Positions 1 to 8,999 of a DNA stretch of 64,000 bases are shown in pieces. The first letter of the stretch is position 1. Each line of letters opens with the position of its first letter. The notes below the pieces were generated by a model. The model worked only from the letters and a program-made list of their open reading frames with translations. It was not told the DNA's origin and did not search any database. This stretch comes from Aestuariivirga sp. (GTDB taxonomy: Bacteria; Pseudomonadota; Alphaproteobacteria; Rhizobiales; Aestuariivirgaceae), in assembly GCF_020252395.1 (NCBI RefSeq), contig NZ_JADCDB010000007.1:43620-107619 (forward strand), read 5' to 3'. A program made the position numbers and the translations under genes.

Positions 1-1400
1 TCTCCTGGGATTGTCATCTCGACACCGGGAAGCTGGGCAACGGCCTTGACGAAGGCATCGCCCCGCACCTCGAAATTGGGATATTGGTCGAAGCTGGCGC
101 AGGCGGGCGACAGCAGCACCACCGCACCGGGCTTCCCGTCCTTCTGCGCATCGCGCAGTGCGGCAACGACGGCCTTTTCCAAAGTACCGCAGTCCTCGTG
201 AGGAATTGCCGAGCCAATGGCCGCCGAGAAGGACTTCGCCGCCTGCCCGATCAGATAGGCCCGCGCCACATTGCCGAACAGCGGCCTCAACGGTTCGATG
301 CCGCCGGCCTTGGCGATGCCACCTGCGATCCAGTAGATGTTGGTGAAGGACGAGAGGGCCTTCTCCGCCGCATCGGCATTGGTAGCCTTCGAGTCGTTGA
401 TGAAGGGAATGGCGCCCACACGGCCAACCTGCTGCATGCGGTGCGCGAGTCCGGGAAAACTCATCATCGCTGCAGCGATGGTCTTGACGTCCACGCCCAG
501 CGCAGTGGCCGCGCCATAGGCCATGCAGGCATTCTGCCAGTTGTGCCGGCCCTTCAGCGCCGGCATGGCGCGCAGATCGATCTCGGCCTTCACGGCGCCC
601 GCCCGCTTGTCGCGCAGCACGCCGTCATGCGCGGTGATGCCGTCCATCAGGTCCTTCATTACAGACACGCGCCTGACGTCCGCGCCCGTGGCAAGGACAC
701 GCCCGGCGGCTGCCGCGCACCACTCGTCATCCACACCGCACAGCGCGGTATCGCCCTCATGCTGGCGGGCGAACATGCGCGCTTTCACCGCGGCATAGTT
801 CTCCATCGTGCCATGGCGGTCGAGATGATCCGGCGTGATGTTGGTGAGAATGCCGACCTCCGGGTCGAGTTGCGGCATCAGGTCGATCTGGAAGGAGGAG
901 AGCTCGAGAACATAGACCCGGCCCTTCACCGGCTGGCGCAGCAGAAACACCGCCTTTCCGATATTGCCGCCGACATCGACGTCAAGCCCGGCCTCGCTCA
1001 ACACATGGCCGGTGAGTGCGGTCGTCGTCGACTTGCCATTGGTGCCGGTGATGGCGACGATGCGCGCGCCGGCGGCCGCCGCCTCGCGCGCGAAGATCTC
1101 CGTGTCGCCGATCACCTCGATCCCGGCATGGCGCGCCTTCAGCACGGTCCAGTGCGGTTCGGGGTGGGTGAGCGGCACGCCGGGGCTCAGCACGAGGGCA
1201 TCGAGCGTTGCGAAATCGAGCTGGTGCAAGTTGCTGACCGGCAGGCCGGCAGCCTTCGCCTTATCGACCGCAGGTGCAGAATCATCCCAGCCATGAACCG
1301 TTGCGCCGCCCAGCTGCAGCGCCTCGATCGTCGCGGTGCCGGAGCGCGCGAGGCCGAAGACGGCGACGGTCTTGCCCTTGAATGTGGCGGCTGGAAACAA
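1..1400 (-). CDS. murD: UDP-N-acetylmuramoyl-L-alanine--D-glutamate ligase MurD (3' end cut by window)
   Basis: Cytoplasmic Mur ligase that adds D-glutamate to UDP-MurNAc-L-Ala using ATP. Translating the minus strand gives an N-terminal Rossmann segment (VAVFGLARSGTAT), the ATP-binding P-loop GTNGKST at about residues 119-125, and the MurD C-terminal signature LLSPACASFDQ near the window edge. About 466 codons are visible without a stop, so only a few C-terminal residues are missing. The best start is a TTG at 1400, three bases after the mraY stop; I see no ATG or GTG that fits better. It is the last visible gene of a tightly packed dcw operon. Identity is secure; the start codon is inferred from spacing. 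Confidence 0.93.
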   Translation of the reverse strand, partial: MFPAATFKGKTVAVFGLARSGTATIEALQLGGATVHGWDDSAPAVDKAKAAGLPVSNLHQLDFATLDALVLSPGVPLTHPEPHWTVLKARHAGIEVIGDTEIFAREAAAAGARIVAITGTNGKSTTTALTGHVLSEAGLDVDVGGNIGKAVFLLRQPVKGRVYVLELSSFQIDLMPQLDPEVGILTNITPDHLDRHGTMENYAAVKARMFARQHEGDTALCGVDDEWCAAAAGRVLATGADVRRVSVMKDLMDGITAHDGVLRDKRAGAVKAEIDLRAMPALKGRHNWQNACMAYGAATALGVDVKTIAAAMMSFPGLAHRMQQVGRVGAIPFINDSKATNADAAEKALSSFTNIYWIAGGIAKAGGIEPLRPLFGNVARAYLIGQAAKSFSAAIGSAIPHEDCGTLEKAVVAALRDAQKDGKPGAVVLLSPACASFDQYPNFEVRGDAFVKAVAQLPGVEMTIPG

Positions 1401-1403
1401 GGC

Positions 1404-2492
1404 CTACCTCAGCTTCAGCGTCGAAAGCCCGATGAGGGCCAGCACGATGGCGATGATCCAGAAGCGGATGACGATGGTGGGTTCCTTCCAGCCCTTCTGC
1501 TCGAAGTGGTGATGCAGCGGCGCCATGGCGAAGACGCGCTTGCCCGTCATCTTGAAGGAGGCGACCTGGATGATGACCGAAAGCGTCTCGAGCACGAAGA
1601 GCCCGCCGATGATGCCGAGCACGATCTCGTGCTTGGCCGCCACCGCAATGGCGCCCAAAGCACCACCCAGCGACAGAGACCCCGTGTCGCCCATGAAGAT
1701 CATCGCGGGCGGCGCATTGAACCAGAGGAAGCCCAGCCCTGCCCCCACGATGGCCCCGCAGATGATGGCGAGCTCGCCCGCCCCGCGCACGAAATGCAAT
1801 TCGAGATAGTTCGAGAAATTGTAGTTGCCGACGAGATAGACGATGAGCCCGAGGCTCGCCGCGGCGATCATCACCGGAACGATCGCGAGGCCATCGAGCC
1901 CGTCCGTCATGTTCACCGCATTGCCCGCACCCACCACGACGAACACGCCAACGAAGATGAAGAACATGCCGAAGGGGATGAGCAGGTCCTTGAAGAAGGG
2001 AACCGCCAGCGAGGTCGAGAGCGGCTTGCCGCCGATCCACATGAAAATGCCGACCGCGATGCCGGCGATGACGAATTCAGCCGCGAGCCGCACCTTGCCG
2101 GAGAAGCCCTTGGTCGTCGCCTTGGTGACCTTCAGGTAATCGTCGTAGAAGCCGATGGCGCCGAAGCCCAGCGTGACGAACAGCACGGCCCAGACATAGA
2201 GGTTGCGGAGATCCGCCCACAGCAGCGTGCCAACGAAGATGCCGGACAGGATCATCAGGCCGCCCATGGTCGGCGTGCCCTGCTTTTCCACGATGTGGCG
2301 CTGCGGCCCGTCGGAGCGGATGGGCTGGCCGCGCCCCTGCTTCACCTTGAGGAGCGAGATGATGCGCGGCCCGAACAGGAAGACGAAGACGAGTGCGGTG
2401 ATTATGGCAAGCCCGGTCCGCGACGTCTGGTAGCGGAACACATTGAAGGGCGACACCTCATCCGCGAGGCTGCTGAAGAGAAGAAAGAGCAT
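1404..2492 (-). CDS. mraY: Phospho-N-acetylmuramoyl-pentapeptide transferase MraY
   Basis: Integral membrane enzyme that transfers phospho-MurNAc-pentapeptide to undecaprenyl phosphate to make lipid I. The 362-residue protein is of normal family length, with about ten hydrophobic segments. Family motifs are present: FYDDYLK at about 115-121, [13 protein letters not shown] at 191-203, and the histidine-rich [11 protein letters not shown] near residue 325. The ATG overlaps the murF stop by one base (TGATG), so translation is probably coupled. murD follows after three bases. Confidence 0.97.
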   Translation of the reverse strand: MLFLLFSSLADEVSPFNVFRYQTSRTGLAIITALVFVFLFGPRIISLLKVKQGRGQPIRSDGPQRHIVEKQGTPTMGGLMILSGIFVGTLLWADLRNLYVWAVLFVTLGFGAIGFYDDYLKVTKATTKGFSGKVRLAAEFVIAGIAVGIFMWIGGKPLSTSLAVPFFKDLLIPFGMFFIFVGVFVVVGAGNAVNMTDGLDGLAIVPVMIAAASLGLIVYLVGNYNFSNYLELHFVRGAGELAIICGAIVGAGLGFLWFNAPPAMIFMGDTGSLSLGGALGAIAVAAKHEIVLGIIGGLFVLETLSVIIQVASFKMTGKRVFAMAPLHHHFEQKGWKEPTIVIRFWIIAIVLALIGLSTLKLR

Positions 2493-3916
2493 CAGGTCTC
2501 CTTGACAAGCGGCGGATGGGCCGCCCGGATCGCCTCCACCAGCGGCCCCATGCGGCTGCCGAGCGAACCCTTGATCATCACAGCGTCGCCGGCCTTCAGG
2601 CTCTTGAGCAGCACGTCGCGCAATCCTTCGGAGGATTCAGCATAGGCGCCGCGTCGGCCTTCAGGCACACGCGCCCAGAGATTCGCCATGAGAGGACCCG
2701 CAGCGTATAGGACATCGACCTTGGCGGCGTCCATCGGTTCGAGCAATCCGGCGTGCAGTTCAGGGCTCTGCTCGCCCAACTCCAGCATGTCGCCCAGCAC
2801 CGCGATGCGGCGTCCGCCGCGCTGCGGCTGCGCCGCGCCCAGAAGCCCGAGTGCCGCCGCAACGGAAGCTGGATTGGCATTGTAGCTCTCGTCGATCAGC
2901 AGCAGTTCACCGCCCGCAATCGAGAGTCTCTCGCGCACGCCGCGGCCCTTGGCCGGCGCAGCCTTGGCCAACGCCAGTGCCGCGCGCGCCAGATCGGCGC
3001 CTGTCAGCTTGGTTGTCGCCAGCACCGCAAGGCTGTTCACCGCCATGTGCTCGCCGGGAAGGCCCAGCTTATAGGACACGGTTTCGCCCATCACGTCGGC
3101 CGTGACGCAGCAGCAGTCGGGGAGCAGCGCCACGCGCTCCATCCGCACATCCGCGTCCGGGTGCTTGCCGAAGGAGACCACGCTCCGCACGCCGCAGGCC
3201 CAGGCCGCAGCCGAGAGCCGCTCGAAATAGGGCGTGTCGCGGCTGATGACGGCGCTTCCCCACTGCACGATGCCGGTGAAGATCTCGGCCTTGGCATCGG
3301 CGATCTCGCCGAGGGAGGCGAAATTGCCGAGGTGGCTCGCGGCGATCGCCGTGATGATTGCCACATGCGGCCGCACCATGCCGACGAGCGGCGTGATCTC
3401 GCCCGCGTGGTTCATGCCGATCTCGAAAACCCCAAAGGCGGCGCTGCGCGGCAAGCGCGCCAGCGTCAACGGCACGCCCCAGTGATTGTTGAAGGAAGCC
3501 GCGGAAGCATGCGTTCCGCCCGATGCGGAAAGTGCGGTGCGCAGCATTTCCTTGGTCGAGGTCTTGCCCACACTTCCCGTGACGGCGACGATCTGCGCCT
3601 CGCTGCGGGCGCGGGCCGCAACACCCATCTTCTCAAGGCCGCGCAGCGGATCGTCCGCCACTTCCAGCACCGGCCCTGCCGCCAGCATCTCCGGCGTCAC
3701 TCGCGACACGAGGCCCAGCCCCGCGCCGGCCTTGAGCGCACTGGCGACGAAGTCATGGCCATCGTGCTTGCCGCCCTTGATGGCAACGAAGATGTCGCCC
3801 TGCCCCACGGCGCGCGAGTCGATGGTAACGGCAGTGAGCCGCTCCGTCACGCTGCCATGCAGCCTGCCGCCGGTGGCGGCGAGGAGTTCGTCAATAGTCC
3901 ACAGCGCCTCAGCCAC
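2492..3916 (-). CDS. murF: UDP-N-acetylmuramoyl-tripeptide--D-alanyl-D-alanine ligase MurF
   Basis: Cytoplasmic ATP-dependent ligase that adds D-Ala-D-Ala to the UDP-MurNAc-tripeptide. About 474 residues from the chosen start, with the Mur ligase P-loop GSVGKTS at about 114-120, a central domain with [10 protein letters not shown], and the C-terminal ligand domain ([11 protein letters not shown]). The frame is open to a TTG at 3934, but the GTG at 3916 is preferred: it follows a purine-rich GGGGCGGG stretch and begins [11 protein letters not shown], where MurF proteins usually begin. That GTG overlaps the end of murE by 8 bases. Confidence 0.95.
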   Translation of the reverse strand: MAEALWTIDELLAATGGRLHGSVTERLTAVTIDSRAVGQGDIFVAIKGGKHDGHDFVASALKAGAGLGLVSRVTPEMLAAGPVLEVADDPLRGLEKMGVAARARSEAQIVAVTGSVGKTSTKEMLRTALSASGGTHASAASFNNHWGVPLTLARLPRSAAFGVFEIGMNHAGEITPLVGMVRPHVAIITAIAASHLGNFASLGEIADAKAEIFTGIVQWGSAVISRDTPYFERLSAAAWACGVRSVVSFGKHPDADVRMERVALLPDCCCVTADVMGETVSYKLGLPGEHMAVNSLAVLATTKLTGADLARAALALAKAAPAKGRGVRERLSIAGGELLLIDESYNANPASVAAALGLLGAAQPQRGGRRIAVLGDMLELGEQSPELHAGLLEPMDAAKVDVLYAAGPLMANLWARVPEGRRGAYAESSEGLRDVLLKSLKAGDAVMIKGSLGSRMGPLVEAIRAAHPPLVKET

Positions 3917-5369
3917 GATAATCCCGCCCCGCAATGGCGGCCTTCACGGCCTCATGGTCGCTAAAGGGAAGAACCTCCTTGCCGATCTTCTGGCCCTCCT
4001 CATGGCCCTTGCCGGCGACGATCAGCACGTCGCCCGCCTGCAAAGCGTCGACCGCCGCGCGGATCGCCGCGGCACGATTGCCGATCTCGGTGGCGCCGGG
4101 TGCTGCGGCCATGATGGCGGCGCGGATGGAAGCAGGCTCCTCGGTCCGCGGATTGTCATCCGTGACATAGACTTTGTCGGCGAGCCTCGTCGCGATCTCG
4201 CCCATGATCGGGCGCTTTGCGCGGTCGCGGTCGCCGCCGCAGCCGAACACCACGAAGAGACGGCCCCTCGTATAGGGCCGGAGCGAGGCGAGCGCATTCT
4301 CCAGCGCATCGGGCTTGTGGGCATAATCGACGAAGACGGGTGCTCCCGCCGCCGTGCGCCCGACGAGTTCGAGCCGGCCCTTCGCCCCCTTCAGCGACTG
4401 CAGCGCATGCATCGTCTGCGCCTCGTCGCCGCCCGTGGCAAGCACGAGACCGGCGGCGATCAGCGCATTGGACACCTGGAAATCGCCGGCCAGCGGCAGG
4501 TCCACGTCATAGGCCCGGCCATGGACGGCGACTGTGATGTGCTGGCTCCGCGCCTCGCGCCGCACGCCGAGCACACGGATTGTCCCGCCCTTGAGGCCCA
4601 CGCTCCACACCTTGAGCCCATGGGCGGCAGCGCGGCGCGCGGCCTCTTCGCCACGTGGCGTATCAACATTGATCACCGCAGCGCCACCCGGTGCGACCAG
4701 CTCCTCGAACAGCCGCATCTTGGCATTGAAGTAGTCCTCGACCGTCGGATGATAATCGAGATGGTCATGCGAGAGATTGGTGAAGCCCGCCGCCGCGATG
4801 CGCAGGCCGTCGAGGCGATGCTGGTCGAGGCCATGGCTCGACGCCTCGATGGCGAGATGCTCCACCTTTTCAGCCGCAAGCCGGTGCGCCAGCTCCTGCA
4901 GCTTCATCGCGTCGGGTGTGGTGTGCTCGAGCTCGATGGCGCCGGACGGCGAGACGAGGCCCACGGTGCCGAGGCTCGCGGCGCGGAAGCCCATGGCCGT
5001 CCAGATCTCGCGCACGAAGGTGGCAACCGAGGTCTTGCCGCTCGTTCCGGTGACGGCGACGACGGTGTCCGGCTGGCGGCCATAAAAGCGCGCCGCCATG
5101 CGCGCGAAAAGCTGGCGCGGATTGGATGAGACGATGAGCGGCACGCACGGCGCCTCGGCCCCCTCGCCCGTCAGCACGGCCACGGCGCCCGCCGCAATGG
5201 CCTGCGGAATAAATGCCGTGCCATCGGCATGCGTGCCCGGAAGGGCGGCGAAGACGAAGCCCGGCTTGACCGCGCGGCTGTCCGCCGTGAGGCCTGCAAC
5301 GGACAAGCTCTCTGCCTTTTTCGGAAGCGGAGCATCGCCGGCGACGAGATGGGAAAGCCGCATCGTCAA
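3909..5369 (-). CDS. murE: UDP-N-acetylmuramoyl-L-alanyl-D-glutamate--2,6-diaminopimelate ligase MurE
   Basis: Cytoplasmic ligase that adds the third stem-peptide residue. The 486-residue protein has the P-loop GTSGKTS at about 108-114 and the motif DNPR at about 405-408. In characterised MurE enzymes DNPR marks selectivity for meso-diaminopimelate, so this organism should have DAP-type peptidoglycan. It overlaps ftsI upstream by four bases (ATGA) and murF downstream by eight bases. Confidence 0.97.
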   Translation of the reverse strand: MTMRLSHLVAGDAPLPKKAESLSVAGLTADSRAVKPGFVFAALPGTHADGTAFIPQAIAAGAVAVLTGEGAEAPCVPLIVSSNPRQLFARMAARFYGRQPDTVVAVTGTSGKTSVATFVREIWTAMGFRAASLGTVGLVSPSGAIELEHTTPDAMKLQELAHRLAAEKVEHLAIEASSHGLDQHRLDGLRIAAAGFTNLSHDHLDYHPTVEDYFNAKMRLFEELVAPGGAAVINVDTPRGEEAARRAAAHGLKVWSVGLKGGTIRVLGVRREARSQHITVAVHGRAYDVDLPLAGDFQVSNALIAAGLVLATGGDEAQTMHALQSLKGAKGRLELVGRTAAGAPVFVDYAHKPDALENALASLRPYTRGRLFVVFGCGGDRDRAKRPIMGEIATRLADKVYVTDDNPRTEEPASIRAAIMAAAPGATEIGNRAAAIRAAVDALQAGDVLIVAGKGHEEGQKIGKEVLPFSDHEAVKAAIAGRDYRG

Positions 5370-7087
5370 TCCGGAGCATCCCCCTTGGTCTTCTTGTCCT
5401 TGGCTTCGAGCTTTGCGAGCTTCTGCAGGTCCTGCTCGCTGAACACCGGTTCGACGCCCAGCATCGGCGCGATGCGTTCGATGACGCTGGCCGCGGTGGG
5501 CACGGCGTTCCAGCCGGCGGTGGCGAAGCCATAGGTGCCGGGAATGGCCTTGGGCTCGTCGAGCATCACCATCACGAGGTACTTCGGATTGTCCATCGGG
5601 AAGGCGCCGATGAAGGAGGCAAGGCGCTGGTTCTTGTCATAGCGGCCGTTCACCACTTTTTCGGCGGTGCCCGTCTTGCCGCCCACGCGATAGCCGATCA
5701 CGTCCGCCTTGCTGGCGGAACCTTGCAGCGCGTTCTGGCGGAAGAGATAGCGCAGCGTCTCGGAGGTTGTGGGCTTGATCACCGTCGTGGCCATAGCCAT
5801 CGCCTCCTCCTCATTGCGGCGGAGGAAGGTGGGGGTGATGAGATGACCGCCATTCAAGAGTCCTGCAACCACCGCCGCACCTTGCAGCGGCTGAACGGCA
5901 AAACCATGGCCGAAGGCGGTGGTGGCGGTGACGAGCCTGCTCCAGCGCTTGGGCAGCAGGGGCCGGGCGGCTTCCGGCAGTTCCGTCTGCAACTTGTCGA
6001 AAAGGCCAACCTTGCGCAGAAAGGCCTGGTGCTCCGCAAGGCCCACTTCCAGCGCCATCTTGGCCGTGCCGATGTTGGAGCTTTCGCAGAACACCTCCTC
6101 GGTTGTCAGCGGGCGCTTCTGCGGGTGGAAGTCGTGGATGCGCGCGCTGCCGATGACCAGCGGGAAGCGCGTGTCGAACACGCTTTCCAGCGTCACCTTG
6201 CCGGAATCGAGCGCCATGGCGAAGGTCACCGCCTTGATGACGGAGCCCAGTTCATAGACGCCGCTGGTCATGCGGTTCTGCTGGTCCCTGGAGAAGTTCT
6301 TGTTCTCCTGGTTCGGGTTGAAATCGGGCAGCGACACCATGGACAGCACTTCGCCGGTGTCGATATCCATGACGATGCCGCCGCCGGCGATGGCGTGGAA
6401 CTTGCCGATGGCCTTGGCCACCTCGTCGATCATCGCGGCCTGCACGCGGATGTCGAGGGAGAGTTGCGCCGGCTCGGTGCGGTGCTCGGTGGGCTCGGCC
6501 AGCGAGGCTGTGTAGAGCGCGCCGCGGTCGTCGAGATATTTCTCGATTCCGGCGATGCCCTTGGTGTCGACGTCGACATAGCCCACGACATGCGAAGAGA
6601 GCCGCCCCTGCGGATAGACGCGGCGGCGCTCGTTCACATAGCTGACGCCGGGGATGCCGAGATTGTAGACGGCATCACGCTCCTCCGGCGGCACCTGGCG
6701 CTTGATCCAGGCGAAGCGCTTGGACGTCGAGAGCTTGCGGCGCAGCTCCCTGGCGTCGAGATCCGGCATGGTGGCGGTCAAGGCTTCCACCGCCTCGTCG
6801 ATGTCGATGATTTTCGACGGGTCGGCGAAGATCGAGGCCACCGCGACGTCGGTCGCCAGCAGCACGCCGTTGCGGTCGACGATGTCGGGGCGCGGCAGCG
6901 GGCCCTCGGCGATCGGGCGCACCGGCCCGTCATCCTGCGCGGGGAAGATGGTGAGATGGGCGAGCTGCCCCGCGATGGTCATGAAGGCCGCGGCAAAGCA
7001 CATGCCGATAAGGCGCAGCCGGTTCTGCCCGGCAAGTCGCGGCGGCATTTCATCCGCCTGCTGATGGTCGGAAATGAGCTCGGTCAT
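5366..7087 (-). CDS. ftsI: Division-specific transpeptidase FtsI / PBP3
   Basis: Septal class B penicillin-binding protein that cross-links peptidoglycan with FtsW. The 573-residue product has one membrane anchor at about 24-46, a PBP dimer domain, and a transpeptidase domain with all three active-site motifs: SVIK at 282-285, SSN at 336-338 and KTG at 471-473. The frame is open well upstream through ftsL, but the ATG at 7087 overlaps the ftsL stop (ATGA) and gives a normal N-terminus. The C-terminus ends in a charged tail rich in Lys and Asp. Confidence 0.96.
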   Translation of the reverse strand: MTELISDHQQADEMPPRLAGQNRLRLIGMCFAAAFMTIAGQLAHLTIFPAQDDGPVRPIAEGPLPRPDIVDRNGVLLATDVAVASIFADPSKIIDIDEAVEALTATMPDLDARELRRKLSTSKRFAWIKRQVPPEERDAVYNLGIPGVSYVNERRRVYPQGRLSSHVVGYVDVDTKGIAGIEKYLDDRGALYTASLAEPTEHRTEPAQLSLDIRVQAAMIDEVAKAIGKFHAIAGGGIVMDIDTGEVLSMVSLPDFNPNQENKNFSRDQQNRMTSGVYELGSVIKAVTFAMALDSGKVTLESVFDTRFPLVIGSARIHDFHPQKRPLTTEEVFCESSNIGTAKMALEVGLAEHQAFLRKVGLFDKLQTELPEAARPLLPKRWSRLVTATTAFGHGFAVQPLQGAAVVAGLLNGGHLITPTFLRRNEEEAMAMATTVIKPTTSETLRYLFRQNALQGSASKADVIGYRVGGKTGTAEKVVNGRYDKNQRLASFIGAFPMDNPKYLVMVMLDEPKAIPGTYGFATAGWNAVPTAASVIERIAPMLGVEPVFSEQDLQKLAKLEAKDKKTKGDAPD

Positions 7088-7440
7088 TGCTTCTTCATCC
7101 CGTCGATGATGGCGCCGATCGGGTCCGTTCCCTCGGCCTGAAGGTTCGTCATGGGTTCGGCGGGAACGTGGTTCGAAATCTCGCCGAGCTTCACGATCTG
7201 CTGGGCCTTCAGCGTGGAGAGGCCGAGAAAGCGCTCCGCCAGGGTGCGGATGCGGTCCGGCCGGATGAGGCTCGACCATTCGGCATTGAGCAGCCGCATG
7301 TTCTCGACCTCCTCGTTGATGCCGCGTTGATACTTGGCGGCCTCGCGCTCCAGCCCGCGTGTCTGGTGTTCGAGCGAATAGAGCACGAAGCCGCAGACCA
7401 GCACGGCCGTCACGAGCAAGAGGTTCAGGAGCTTGTGCAT
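7084..7440 (-). CDS. ftsL: Cell division protein FtsL
   Basis: Small bitopic division protein that works with FtsB and FtsQ to activate FtsWI. The 118-residue product has a short cytoplasmic start, one membrane segment at about 4-21, then a heptad-rich region (LEREAAKYQRGINEEVENMRL) typical of the FtsL coiled coil. Sequence conservation in this family is low, so the call rests on size, topology and position between rsmH and ftsI. Its ATG overlaps the rsmH stop (TAATG) and its stop overlaps the ftsI start. Confidence 0.88.
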   Translation of the reverse strand: MHKLLNLLLVTAVLVCGFVLYSLEHQTRGLEREAAKYQRGINEEVENMRLLNAEWSSLIRPDRIRTLAERFLGLSTLKAQQIVKLGEISNHVPAEPMTNLQAEGTDPIGAIIDGMKKQ

Positions 7441-8438
7441 TAGTGCCGCGTCCCCCGGACCGGGAGACCGATCTCGCCGCCAATGGCGGGCATGGGCGGT
7501 GCGGCAGTGCGGATGCCGGCGCGCAGCTTGGCCGAGCGGGCGCGCGGGTTCAGCTTCGCCTCCTCACCGCTGGCGCCGATATGGCCTTTAAAGGGCAGCG
7601 TGAAGGACGGCGCCGGCCCCTTCACCGCATCGGGCAGGTGGCGCGAGCCTGCGGACAGCTTGCCGGCGCGCGAGGCGAAGAAGCGCTTGACGATGCGGTC
7701 CTCCAGCGAATGGAAGGTGACGGCGACGAGGCGCCCGCCCTCCGGCAGCATCCGCTCGGCGGCATGCAGCGCCTCCACCAGCTCGTCGAGTTCGCCGTTC
7801 ACATGAATGCGCAGCGCCTGGAAGGTGCGCGTCGCGGGATGGATTTTGTCGGGCCGCGGCCGCCCGGTGGCGCGCTCGATGGCCCTCACCAGACCTTGCG
7901 TTGTGGTAATCGGCGCGTCCTTCCGCGCCTCGACGATGGCGCGCGCGATGGCGCGCGAGCGCGGCTCCTCGCCGAAAACATAGATGATGTTGGACAGCGC
8001 CTCCTGCGGCAGCGCATTCACCGCATCCGCGGCGGAAGCGCCCGCCTGCGCCATGCGCATGTCCAGGGGCCCGTCACGCAGGAAGGAGAAGCCCCTCTCC
8101 GCTTCGTCGAGCTGCATCGAGGACACGCCGATGTCGAGCACGATGCCGTCGATGCGCTCGCCGCCGACGAGGGCCTCCATGTCCGCGAAGCGGCCCTCGC
8201 GCAGGCTGAGGCGGGGTGCGAATTCAGCCACCATGGCTTGCCCCCCCCTGATGGCGGACGGGTCGCGGTCGATGGCGATCACCCGGCAGTCCGCGGCGCC
8301 GAGCATGGCGCGCGTATAGCCGCCGGCCCCGAAGGTGCCATCAACGTAAACGGCCCCGTTGCGCGGCGAAAGTGCACTCAGCACTTCGGCCAGCATCACG
8401 GGCACATGCGGCGGGTTCAGGTTTTCTCGGGCGGCCAT
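7440..8438 (-). CDS. rsmH: 16S rRNA (cytosine(1402)-N(4))-methyltransferase RsmH (MraW)
   Basis: SAM-dependent methyltransferase that modifies C1402 of 16S rRNA. The 332-residue protein has [10 protein letters not shown] near the N-terminus, the SAM-binding glycine loop [15 protein letters not shown] at about 32-46, and the C-terminal RPxxxE-like region with [10 protein letters not shown]. It is the first gene of the dcw run here. No mraZ is present between it and rnpB, although mraZ often precedes rsmH. Confidence 0.96.
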   Translation of the reverse strand: MAARENLNPPHVPVMLAEVLSALSPRNGAVYVDGTFGAGGYTRAMLGAADCRVIAIDRDPSAIRGGQAMVAEFAPRLSLREGRFADMEALVGGERIDGIVLDIGVSSMQLDEAERGFSFLRDGPLDMRMAQAGASAADAVNALPQEALSNIIYVFGEEPRSRAIARAIVEARKDAPITTTQGLVRAIERATGRPRPDKIHPATRTFQALRIHVNGELDELVEALHAAERMLPEGGRLVAVTFHSLEDRIVKRFFASRAGKLSAGSRHLPDAVKGPAPSFTLPFKGHIGASGEEAKLNPRARSAKLRAGIRTAAPPMPAIGGEIGLPVRGTRH

Positions 8439-8550
8439 GGCAAGCCTAAATCACGGTGAAGAAGGCGTTAATCGACATTCTGACATTGCAATCGGCCTGC
8501 TTAACAATTGGTTTCCATTCCGCGATTGCGGAGCGTTGAGCAGGGGATAA

Positions 8551-8950
8551 TGCCAGCCGGCCTGTAAGCCGGGTTCTGTCCATGCGGATCGCTCCGCACT
8601 GGATGACCATTCATCTGGAACGCCCGTTGCCGGACGCTTCACGCAACCTACCCGGGCGGCTGGAACGGAAACGTCCCTGACGGACTTGCGTCCGCCGCGC
8701 CACCCCTATTCGGTCTTGCTCCCGGTGGGGTTTGCCATGCCACCCCCGTTGCCGGGGGCGCGGTGCGCTCTTGCCGCACCATTTCACCCTTGCGTCAGGC
8801 GTCAAGCCCGGGTCCGCGGTATCATTTCTGTGGCACTGTCCCTGGGGTCGCCCCCGCCGGGCGTTACCCGGCACCGTGTTTCCATGGAGCCCGGACTTTC
8901 CTCCCCCGCACCCTTTCAGGCGTAGCGGCAGCGGTCATCCAGCCAGCTGG
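8551..8950 (-). ncRNA. rnpB: RNase P RNA, bacterial type A
   Basis: Catalytic RNA of RNase P, which matures tRNA 5' ends. On the minus strand the region near 8885-8905 reads GGAAAGTCCGGGCTCCATGG, the near-invariant P4 strand of bacterial RNase P RNA. The 3' end carries the matching ACAGAACCCGGCTTAC element near 8565-8580. Length of about 400 nt fits type A RNA. Ends are estimated from the terminal pairing (CAGCTGGCTGG against CCGGCTGGC) and may be off by a few bases. A short GC hairpin at 8519-8532 lies just downstream but has no U-tract. Confidence 0.95.
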
Positions 8951-8999
8951 CAAGGGGGAGGTAGGGGATCGGAAGGGGAAAGGCAAGGCGCCCGTCGCC

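Noticed and set aside
84..2645. Very long plus-strand open frame of 853 codons
   Set aside because: It lies antisense to murD, mraY and part of murF, which are certain. The translation is rich in Arg, His, Gly and Asp as expected for a shadow frame in GC-rich DNA.
8519..8532. Intrinsic terminator for rnpB
   Set aside because: Only a 5-bp stem with a 4-base loop and no U-tract on the minus strand, too weak to list as a terminator.
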